Assembly: GCA_963817435.1 (NCBI GenBank)
Contig: CAWFNY010000001.1
Coordinates: forward strand, 1,426,001-1,490,000
Length of the DNA: 64,000 nucleotides
From: JADJOM01 sp963817435
GTDB taxonomy: Bacteria > Gemmatimonadota > Gemmatimonadetes > Gemmatimonadales > GWC2-71-9
Reading direction: 5' to 3'
Shown here piece after piece: positions 44,140-51,650 of this stretch (the stretch's first letter is position 1; every line of letters begins with the position of its first letter). The position numbers and the translations under genes are program-made. The notes under the pieces were generated by a model, which was not told the DNA's origin, made no database searches, and saw nothing but the letters and a program-made list of their open reading frames with translations.

Positions 44140-44819
44140 GACGAGATTGGCGGAAGCGCCAGAAGCACCTTGCCGTGCCAGGGACTCCGCTCGCTCCCGA
44201 TCACCAGAGCGTCGATCCACCCCGAATCCTCCACCACCAGGTGCCCCGGCACGGCGGTCGCGGGGAGGTCGAACAGCAGCGTGGAGGTATAGGCCTCACC
44301 GGGCCGCAACGACTGGGAAAGCGGCGTGGAATGACCTCCCTCCTTCTCCAGCCATGCGTCGCCACCCCTCATCGGTTCGTGGGCCATTCCGCCCGAGTCG
44401 CGGAGCGCCACGTGACGGGGCGAGGGCCAGAGCGGCGCTTCCCGCCCCCGCTCTGGCGAGATAGTCTGCTCGTCGAACCGAGTCCGGAGCTCCACCGCCC
44501 AGACACGGCCAGTCGCACCGGCCACCTGCTCCGCCGGCCTGATGCCGACCACACTGTAGGCGAGGTGGCAGTCGATCTCGCAGAAATACTTCTCGGCTCC
44601 AGGTGCCTTGATCGTATCCCGGCTCAGGAGTCCGTCCCCCAGCAGCGCGACCGAGTAGATCCCGAGAAGCCACGCAGCACCTCCCCCGGCCAGCTTCGCG
44701 ACCCGCGAGTTGCCTCGGATCGCCGCTCCGGCCGCTATGAGGACGGCGGCGCCAAGCAGGAGCGCGGTGCCAAGGAGTGCCAGGGTGCCAAGGATGACAG
44801 CCAGTTGGCTCGAAATCAT
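44136..44819 (-). CDS. Membrane-anchored protein of unknown function, immunoglobulin-like exterior
   Basis: A 227-residue protein with two membrane segments near the N-terminus (LAVILGTLALLGTALLLGA and AAWLLGIYSVALLGDG), followed by a beta-rich periplasmic region with a conserved-looking CEIDCHLAYSVVG block containing two cysteines. It resembles bacterial DUF4352-type or chaperone-like membrane proteins, but I assign no family. It sits three bases after the DUF4173-like gene, so it is co-transcribed with uppS and that protein. Confidence 0.6.
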   Translation of the reverse strand: MISSQLAVILGTLALLGTALLLGAAVLIAAGAAIRGNSRVAKLAGGGAAWLLGIYSVALLGDGLLSRDTIKAPGAEKYFCEIDCHLAYSVVGIRPAEQVAGATGRVWAVELRTRFDEQTISPERGREAPLWPSPRHVALRDSGGMAHEPMRGGDAWLEKEGGHSTPLSQSLRPGEAYTSTLLFDLPATAVPGHLVVEDSGWIDALVIGSERSPWHGKVLLALPPISS

Positions 44820-44822
44820 GGG

Positions 44823-46304
44823 TCACTCCGCAATCGGGCCGAGTCGATCGAGCTGGACGATCGAACGACGAGCCTCGGCCCGGCCGAAATGCCAGGCGCG
44901 CCAGCCATGGTCGAGCGTGGCGGCCTGGGACCGGAGCATGAGCACGACCGCACCTTGCTGCGCTGCGGGCATCCGGCGGATCCCCGCGACGAGCGCGGGA
45001 GAGGCGTCACTGGTGAGCTGGGTGAGGTAGCGGGTATCAAGCGGCTTGCCGGACGCCGCGCGTGCGAGGTTCGTCTCCACGATCACCCGCTCGGGATTGA
45101 TCACGTGAAGCAGCACCAGCCATCCCGCCCATGCCACCAGCGCACCTGCCGCGAAATGCTCGGCGCGATCACGCAGGACGGTCATGCCGAACCAGCAGAA
45201 GGTCACCGCCAGCCCGGCCATGACTGCCGAGGCGAAGAAGCGGTCTTCCGTGAGACCGAATTCCTGCTGGTAGAGCGCCATGCGATGAATCGCCGAGGCC
45301 ATGATGATCAGCACGAGGACAACCTGCCACGCTGCGAGTGAGCGGTAGAGGCGGGGCGTCGCCGCCTCGCCGGCACGCAGTTGGGCATGCAGCACCAGCA
45401 GCAGCGGCAGCACCAGGGCGGAGACCGCCACCAGCTCGAAGAACCCCTTCCGCGCGTACTCCGCGAGGGTGATACCGGCCGTACGCTCGACCCACGAGGC
45501 ACCGCCGAAGAAGTAGGGAAGCTGGAAGGCGATGAAGGCGGCAAACAGCAGATTCAGCAGCCCCAGCAGCATGCCCACTTCAACCCGGCCGAGTCCTGCG
45601 CCGATTGCCACTGCGTCGCCGGCGACCGTCGCCCGCTCCTCCGCGATCGTGCCGTGCAGGAATGCCGCCGCCACCCAGCTCGCGATCAGGATGACGAGGG
45701 AGTGATTCGCGAGCCGATCGATATCGAATCGGACCAGGCCCTTGAGGAAGTCCCCGAACACCGGATCGGCGTGCCCGAGCAACCCGCCGAAGAGCAGCAG
45801 CGCAGGCACGCTGAGAAGTGCACCGCGGGCGACGGACGCCACCGTTGGCGCGAGTCCGGTGCGCTGCTCCCGGGACGTCCGGCTGGCATCAAGCAGCATC
45901 GGGGTCAGACCCATGAGGCCGCGGCGGAGGAGTCGCAGCATCGCGGTCGCCAGCCGTCCGAGGGACAGATTCCAGAAGTCCATCGCCCCGGTGGGCGCCG
46001 CAGCGAGCGGCAGTACGGCGGCACTCACCACCAGCGCCACCGCGTCGAGGAAGCGGAGCAGTGGATTCTCGCGCCACATCGCTGCGAAACCCAGGGCGAG
46101 CAGGCCGAGCAGCAGTCCCCGTTCGGCCGCCCCGGGCCTCGCTCCTTCCTGCTGGCGGAAGATCCACCACGCGACGACGGCACCAGCGAGCCAGAGCGCC
46201 ACGTTGAGCCCCAGCGCGTCTGTCTGGAACAGGAGGTCTGCGGCGAGGCCGAGGAGGAGCACCGGCCAGAGCAGCTTGCCCATGCCCTCACGCTGTTTCG
46301 TCAC
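44823..46304 (-). CDS. Polytopic membrane protein, DUF4173-like
   Basis: A 493-residue protein with about twelve hydrophobic segments (LLWPVLLLGLAADLLFQTDA, VARGALLSVPALLLFGGLLG, LLHVINPERVIVETNLARA) in the pattern of the DUF4173/DUF4153 membrane family. Blocks RVEVGMLLGLLNLLFAAFIA and GITLAEYARKGFFELVAVSA are typical. Function is unknown. It starts at GTG 46304, overlapping the uppS stop (GTGA) with GGGAGGGG ahead; a start at 46283 is the alternative. The C-terminal 80 residues are cytoplasmic or periplasmic and charged. Confidence 0.75.
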   Translation of the reverse strand: MTKQREGMGKLLWPVLLLGLAADLLFQTDALGLNVALWLAGAVVAWWIFRQQEGARPGAAERGLLLGLLALGFAAMWRENPLLRFLDAVALVVSAAVLPLAAAPTGAMDFWNLSLGRLATAMLRLLRRGLMGLTPMLLDASRTSREQRTGLAPTVASVARGALLSVPALLLFGGLLGHADPVFGDFLKGLVRFDIDRLANHSLVILIASWVAAAFLHGTIAEERATVAGDAVAIGAGLGRVEVGMLLGLLNLLFAAFIAFQLPYFFGGASWVERTAGITLAEYARKGFFELVAVSALVLPLLLVLHAQLRAGEAATPRLYRSLAAWQVVLVLIIMASAIHRMALYQQEFGLTEDRFFASAVMAGLAVTFCWFGMTVLRDRAEHFAAGALVAWAGWLVLLHVINPERVIVETNLARAASGKPLDTRYLTQLTSDASPALVAGIRRMPAAQQGAVVLMLRSQAATLDHGWRAWHFGRAEARRSIVQLDRLGPIAE

Positions 46305-47014
46305 GCACCCCTCCCTTCCGCCACCCGGCCAAACCGCCGGTCACGGCGACGGAATTCGGCGACGGCGGCGGCGAGCGCTTCCTGGCCGAACTCCGGCCAG
46401 GGCAGCTCGGTGAACACCAGCTCCGCGTAGGCGGCCTCCCAGAGCAGAAAGTCGCTGAGGCGCTGTTCTCCCCCGGTGCGGATCAGGAGATCCACTTCCG
46501 GGGCCCCGCCGAGCGCCGACAGCACGCGGGCCCGGGTGATGGCCGAGCGCGCCGAGTCACGGCCGCCCGCGCCGCGTGCAAGCTGCGTGGCGGCACGCAG
46601 GATTTCATCGCGAGCGGAATAGTCGATCGCGAGCCGGAGCCAGAGACGCGAACCGCCAGCCGTCACCCGCTCGGCGGCCGAGATCGCACCGCGCAGCGCG
46701 AGCGGGAGCCGGTCGCGCCGGCCGATCACGGTGAGGCGGACCCCGGCTTCCCTGCAGCGGGTCGCCTCCTCGCGCATGTACCGGGTGAAGAGGGCGAGCA
46801 AGGCCGCCACTTCCGCAGGCGGCCGGCGCCAGTTGTCCGAGGAAAAGGCATAGAGCGTGAGCGTCGAAATGCCGAGTTCCGGGGCCGAGCGGACGATGCG
46901 GCGGACGGCGTCCGCTCCAGCGGCGTGTCCCTGGGTGCGAGGCCGTCCCTGGGCCGCCGCCCAGCGGCCGTTGCCGTCCATGATGATGCCCGCGTGCAGC
47001 GAAGTACTTTGCAT
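46301..47014 (-). CDS. uppS: Undecaprenyl diphosphate synthase UppS
   Basis: A cis-prenyltransferase making the C55 lipid carrier for peptidoglycan and surface glycans from FPP and IPP. The 237-residue product has the catalytic motif IIMDGNGRWA (D13, N15, R17), LTLYAFSSDNWRRPPAEVA, RLAIDYSARDEIL (variant of the NYGGR motif) and the late RTGGEQRLSDFLLWEAAYAE plus ELVFTELPWPEF. The NYGGRxEI block reads DYSARDEI, a noted divergence. The ATG at 47014 lies inside the palindrome described as an operator. It heads an operon with two membrane proteins; a second, housekeeping uppS elsewhere in the genome is possible. Confidence 0.85.
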   Translation of the reverse strand: MQSTSLHAGIIMDGNGRWAAAQGRPRTQGHAAGADAVRRIVRSAPELGISTLTLYAFSSDNWRRPPAEVAALLALFTRYMREEATRCREAGVRLTVIGRRDRLPLALRGAISAAERVTAGGSRLWLRLAIDYSARDEILRAATQLARGAGGRDSARSAITRARVLSALGGAPEVDLLIRTGGEQRLSDFLLWEAAYAELVFTELPWPEFGQEALAAAVAEFRRRDRRFGRVAEGRGA

Positions 47015-47022
47015 TGTAAAGT
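47005..47022 (-). promoter_or_regulatory. Operator-like palindrome over the uppS start codon
   Basis: TACTTTGCATTGTAAAGT forms an imperfect ACTTT-N7-AAAGT palindrome that includes the uppS ATG (47014-47012). A near copy lies at 48109-48126, ahead of the operon that encodes a winged-helix regulator. Both operons are therefore probably controlled by that regulator. Confidence 0.6.
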
Positions 47023-47092
47023 TTCGCCTCCAAAGAGAGGGCGACCCCGAGGATCGCCCCGGCCGGCGCTGGGCGCCGCGGCGTGTTGGCTC

Positions 47093-47467
47093 TCAGCCCC
47101 GCGTGACGCGGATGAGCGCCTCCATGTGGTCCAGGTAGCGCTCGAGCGCCTTCCGTCCCGCTGTCGTCAGGCGGAACTCGGTCTTCGGCACCCGGCCTTC
47201 AAACGACTTGGTGCAGGTGACATAACCGGCGTCCTCGAGCTTGCGGGCGTGGACGCTCAGATTGCCGTCGCTGGTGTCGAGCAGCGCCTTCAGTTCGTTG
47301 AAGGTGAGCTCCTCGTTGACCGCCAGGGCGCTCACGATCGCCAGACGCACCCGTTCGTGGATGACCCGATCGAAGTCGGGCGCGATCGCCGAACGGCCGC
47401 CGGCGACCCCCTTCAGCCCAGGGCCTCTGGCCTCGCCCCCGGCGCGAGCCGCGTTTGACTTAGCCAC
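47093..47467 (-). CDS. Winged-helix transcriptional regulator (PF13601/HTH_34 type)
   Basis: A 124-residue MarR/ArsR-like repressor-type protein: after a Gly/Ala/Arg-rich arm it has the wHTH core RVRLAIVSALAVNEELTFNE (helix 1-2), LKALLDTSDGNLSVHARKLE (recognition helix), DAGYVTCTKSFEGRVPKTEF (wing) and a C-terminal helix. The GTG at 47467 has AAGGAGG upstream and overlaps the preceding gene by 8 bases. It likely binds the two TACTTTG.ATTG palindromes near uppS and near 48109, regulating itself and the uppS operon. The effector is unknown. Confidence 0.85.
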   Translation of the reverse strand: MAKSNAARAGGEARGPGLKGVAGGRSAIAPDFDRVIHERVRLAIVSALAVNEELTFNELKALLDTSDGNLSVHARKLEDAGYVTCTKSFEGRVPKTEFRLTTAGRKALERYLDHMEALIRVTRG

Positions 47468-48071
47468 CGTACCTCCTTGCGATCCACGCACCAAAGCCGA
47501 TATGCAGCACCCCGAAGCCCGCCGCCATCAGCAGGTCGCCCCATGCCGCCGGAGCGAACAGCGCGAGCGTGCCCAGTGCGATGAAGCATGCCCCCATCAC
47601 CGGAACGATCGGCACCGAGAGCGCCCCGCCGGTCATGACCGCCGCGCCATAGAGGAGCAGCCAGGCGGCTGGAAGAATGGTGGTGAATCCGGCCCGATAG
47701 AGTGCCAGGGTGAGGAGACCACCGACGACGATCGGAGGGGAGTACGCAAGCACGAAGCGCCGGCCCGGTCTCGATGTGAGGGGGGTGTCGCCAGCGCTCG
47801 CCTTGCGCACCATCGCGAGACCGCCGATGGCGAACGCGAGCCACCCCTCGGCGACCCAGGTGAGCAACCACCGCTCCACGCTCGGCTGCTGATGTGCGAC
47901 CCACGCCGCGACGAGTGCCGTGACTCCCATCCCCACCCCGCCCCACCCCGGCACACCGGTGAAGGCACCGGCTCGTTCCATGGTGTCGCGGATGAAGCGG
48001 AGGTTCTCGATCGCCCGGTCCTGAAGGGGCAGCTCTTCGGTGGGTTGGCGCTCTCGACGCGGGGCAGGCAT
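47460..48071 (-). CDS. Membrane protein partnered with the winged-helix regulator
   Basis: A 203-residue protein with about five or six membrane helices (VGMGVTALVAAWVAHQQPSV, GWLAFAIGGLAMV, PPIVVGGLLTLALYR, AWLLLYGAAVMTGGALSVPI, VMGACFIALGTLALFAPAAW) after a charged N-terminal head (LPLQDRAIENLRFIRDTMER). Such membrane proteins are often encoded directly before HTH_34 regulators, and the pair may sense a membrane or ligand signal. The ATG at 48071 is chosen over an upstream start because it lies 38 bases downstream of the operator-like palindrome. Confidence 0.65.
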   Translation of the reverse strand: MPAPRRERQPTEELPLQDRAIENLRFIRDTMERAGAFTGVPGWGGVGMGVTALVAAWVAHQQPSVERWLLTWVAEGWLAFAIGGLAMVRKASAGDTPLTSRPGRRFVLAYSPPIVVGGLLTLALYRAGFTTILPAAWLLLYGAAVMTGGALSVPIVPVMGACFIALGTLALFAPAAWGDLLMAAGFGVLHIGFGAWIARRYGG

Positions 48072-48108
48072 GGCAGACAGGATACGGCTCCGGACGGCTT
48101 TCGTCAAG

Positions 48109-48126
48109 TACTTTGTATTGCCAAGT
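48109..48126 (-). promoter_or_regulatory. Operator-like palindrome upstream of the membrane/regulator operon
   Basis: TACTTTGTATTGCCAAGT matches the site over the uppS start (47005-47022) at 14 of 18 positions. It lies 38 bases upstream of the first gene of the operon that encodes the winged-helix regulator, a position suited to autoregulation. Confidence 0.6.
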
Positions 48127-48152
48127 GCACGCCCTCATCCACCGGGAACGGC

Positions 48153-48190
48153 GAGGGATCCCTCCCGCTGCCATCCGGGAGAGATCCCTC
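48153..48190 (-). terminator. Long hairpin after the Ig-like giant gene
   Basis: GAGGGATCCCTCCCG pairs with CGGGAGAGATCCCTC (one mismatch in 15) around an 8-base loop, 29 bases past the stop of the 2067-aa gene on the minus strand. No T-run follows, so it may be a factor-dependent terminator or a transcript-stabilising stem. The rest of 48108-48218 holds only the operator-like site. Confidence 0.5.
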
Positions 48191-48218
48191 GGTGTCCCGC
48201 GGGCACGCCGCCCTGCTG

Positions 48219-51200
48219 CTACTGCACTGTCACGCTCTCGGTCGAACCGGGGATGATCCGGAACCCCGGTATCGTCACACTCACCGATGTCACTCCTGGC
48301 GCCAGCGGATCGAACTCGATCCCGCCCGCGGCTACCCCGCTCGGCGACCGTGCTGCGCCGGTCGGGATCACCGTCTGGACGCTGAGCCCGCTGCCGAGCG
48401 AGTTGACCAGCAGACCCGCCGTGGAGTTGGTCGTGGTGACGGTAGCCGTGGCCGCGTTGCCGCCGAAGCGGATCCCCTGCTCCTGCGAGATGCTGTTCCC
48501 GAGCGCATCCGGCGTCCCGGTCCGGACCTGGAAGGCCACGTTGGCCGATGTGGAGGCGATCGTCGTCGGCAGGAAGATGATATCCACCGACGGCTGCACT
48601 ACGGTCTCCGTGGCAACACCGTCGGTGAAGCCTGGTGCGCTGACGGTGACGGATGCCGTGCCGGTCACGCTGTCGAGCCCCTGCACCACGAAGCTGACGC
48701 CCGTCGAGCCGTTGGTCAGCGGGACGTCAATAAACGGCGTGCCGGCCGTCGTGGCGTTCGGGGCGATCAGGAAGAGCGCTGGATCGTTGCTCGTCACCCG
48801 CACGGTCGTGCCACCGTGATTGGAGGCGCCGAGGAAGGCGCTGCTTGCCGCCTGCAACCCGGCACCCACCGTCAGGCCGGACACACTGATCGACGGCGTC
48901 GTGACGGTGACGGTCTGGGTGGCCGTGGGCATTGAGAGGAAGCCCGGAATCGTCGCGCTCACGCTGGTCGTGCCCGCCGCGAGCGCCGAGAACTCCACAC
49001 CGCCCGCGCTCGCCGGGCTCGGCGAACGCGCCTGCTGCAGCGCGATGTCGACAGTCCCGGTCTGCGCGGCGCCGCTCTGGAAGAAGAGCTGGCCCACCGT
49101 CGCGTTGCTGTTGGTGATCGTCGCGGTCCGCACCGTGCCGCCCGCACGCAGCGCCTGCTCGCCGGCGATGCCCGTGTTGCTGGGGTTCGGGTAGCCGAGC
49201 CGCACCTGGAAGGCGTTGTTCGGTGACAATGTCGTCGTATTCGTGTTCAGGAAGATGAGATCCAGCGCCGCAGGGGCGACCGTCACCGCCGCGCTGCCGT
49301 CGGTGAACCCGGGCGCCGAGGCCGTGATCGCCGGGGCGCCGGTCTGGCCCTCGACACCCTGGATCACGTAGCTGAAGCCGGTGCTGCCGTTCGGGACGAC
49401 GATGTCGATGAAGGCCGTGCCCGGCGTCGTGGTGTTGGGCGAGACCAGCGCCACACTCGGCTGCGAGCTGGTGACGCGCACGGTGACGCCACCGTGGTTG
49501 GCCGCGCCGAGGAATCCGCTGGTGCTGAACTGCAGCCCCGCGCCAACTGTTCCGCCGCTCATCGAAATGCTGGGCGCGCTCACCGTCACCGCCACCGAGG
49601 CGGATGGCAAGACCACATAGCCCGGGCTGGTGGCGCTCACGGTCGTCGCGCCGCCGATGATCGGGTCGAACTCGATGCCGCCCGCCGGCACCCCACTCGG
49701 CGAGCGGGCGTTCAGCGCGGCGATGTTCACCTGCCCGGTCCCGCTGCTGCCGGCCAGTGTGACCAGCGCGCCGACTCCGGGCACGCTGCTCGCGAGCGAC
49801 ACGGTGATCCCGGGGCTCCCCGCGCGCAGCACCTCTTCCTGCTGGATGCCGGTGAGCAGACCGTTCGGAATGCCGGTTCGCACCTGGAACCCGCTGTTGG
49901 CGGAGAAGGTCGTGGTCGACGTCGGCAGGAAGATGATATCCAGCGCCGGCTGCACGGCCGTGAGCGTCGTGGTCGCGGTCGTGAAGCCGGGGACCGTGGC
50001 CGTCAGCGTCGCGGTACCCACCTGACCCTCGAGGGCCTGAATGGTGTAGCTGAAGCCGGTACTGCCGTTGGCGACCGGGATATCGAGTGACCCGGTGCCG
50101 ACGGTCGACCCATTCGGAGCGATCAGGAACAGGCTCGAGTCAGACACCACGAGGTGCACTGTCACGCCGCCGTGGTTCGAGGCACCGAGGAATCCGCTGC
50201 TCCCCTGCTGCATCCCGCTGCCGATGGCTGAGACGCCGCCCAGCGTAATCGCCTGCCCCGTCACCGTGATCGGCTGCGTGGCACTCGGCAGGACCACGTA
50301 GCCGGGGATCGTGGCGGTGACGCTGTCGGACCCGGGCGCCGCCGGATCGTATTCGACGCCGCCGGCAGAGGCGGGGCTGGGCGTGCGGGCGTTGAGCGCC
50401 GTGATCGGGGCCGTCACCGTATCGGCACGGAGCGCGGTGGTGAACAGCTTGGCTGCCGCCGTGTCGGTGTGCGTGAAGGTGACGGTCAGACCCGGGCTGC
50501 CGAAGCGCAGCCCGAACTCGCTCTGGATCCCGGTGAGCTGGCCGTTCGGGACACCGATGCGGGCCTGGAAGGCCGCGTTCGGCGCGAGCGAGGCGATCGT
50601 GCCCGGCAGGAAGATCACGTCGACAGCCGGCGTGACGGCCGTGACGGGGATCGTGTCGGGCGTAAAGCCGGGCGCCGTCGCGATGATGGTGTCGGTCCCG
50701 ACGGCGTTGTCGGTGGCCTGCACGGTGTAGCTGAAGCCGGTGTTGCCGTTCAGGAGGGCGATATCGAGCGTGCCGCTGCCGACGGTCGAGCCGTTCGGCG
50801 CCAGCAGGAATCTCGAGGGGTTGGTGCTGGCGAGGTGCACCGTGACGCCGCCGTGGTTCGACGCGCCCAGGAAGCCGCTGGTCCCGACCTGCTGCCCACT
50901 GCCCAGCGTCGGAGGAGCGTTGAGCGTGATCGCGGGCGTGCTGACCGTTACCCCGTACTTCGGCAGCGGCTGCGGCAGGGAGATGTAGCGGCCCGCACTC
51001 GCGGACACCTCGGTGAACCCGGCATTGAGCGGCTTGAATTCCACGCCGCCGGCCGAGGCCGGGCTCCCGGTCCGCGCCTGGCCCGGCTGCAGGAGTACCT
51101 GCACGGTCGAACTGGTCAGCGCCGACGTCACGAGGGTCGCGACCGCGGCCGAGTCATTGATGACGGTGATCGTGTCCGGCACGGCCCCGAACCGGCGGGC

Positions 51201-51650
51201 CTGCTCGATCGCCATGCCGGTCCGGGCCGCGTTCGGGACGCCGAGGCGGATCTGGAACGCCGAGTTCGGCTGGTAGACGGTGGCCGTGGGCAGAAGGAAG
51301 ATGACGTCGAGCGCGGGCGCGACCAGCGAGTCGCCGTGCGTCGCGGTGAGGAAGCCGGGCGCCGAGAGGCTGACGGACACGTTGCCGGTCTGGCCATCAA
51401 GCGCCTGGAGATAGTAGCTGAACCCGCTCCCGTTCACCGGGATCGGGATGTCGATGAACGGGGTCCCGGCCGTCGCTGCATTGGGCGCGACGAGCAGCTT
51501 GAGCGGATCGGCGCTGGTCACCCGCACCGTGGTACCACCGTGATTGCTGGCTTGCAGCGACGCGCCGACATTCGTCTGCAGACCGGACCCGAGTGTGACG
51601 GTACCGGTGACGTTGAAGCTCGGCGTCGGGTTGACCGTGACCAGCACGCT
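48219..51650 (-). repeat. Five tandem ~225-residue repeats in the giant Ig-like protein
   Basis: Five copies share an ordered set of blocks: G(A)SNHGG(V/T)TV, then ...APN(G/A)(S/T)T.G, NGSTGFSY.(I/V)Q, P.(L/V)D(I/V)IFLP, FQ(V/A)R.G.PN, and AR(S/T)PS...AGG.E(F/Y)(D/S). The SNHGG blocks map near 51545, 50850, 50170, 49490 and 48820, a period of about 680 bases. Protein identity between copies is moderate, so these are old duplications rather than recent copy expansion. I do not recognise the domain. Confidence 0.75.
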
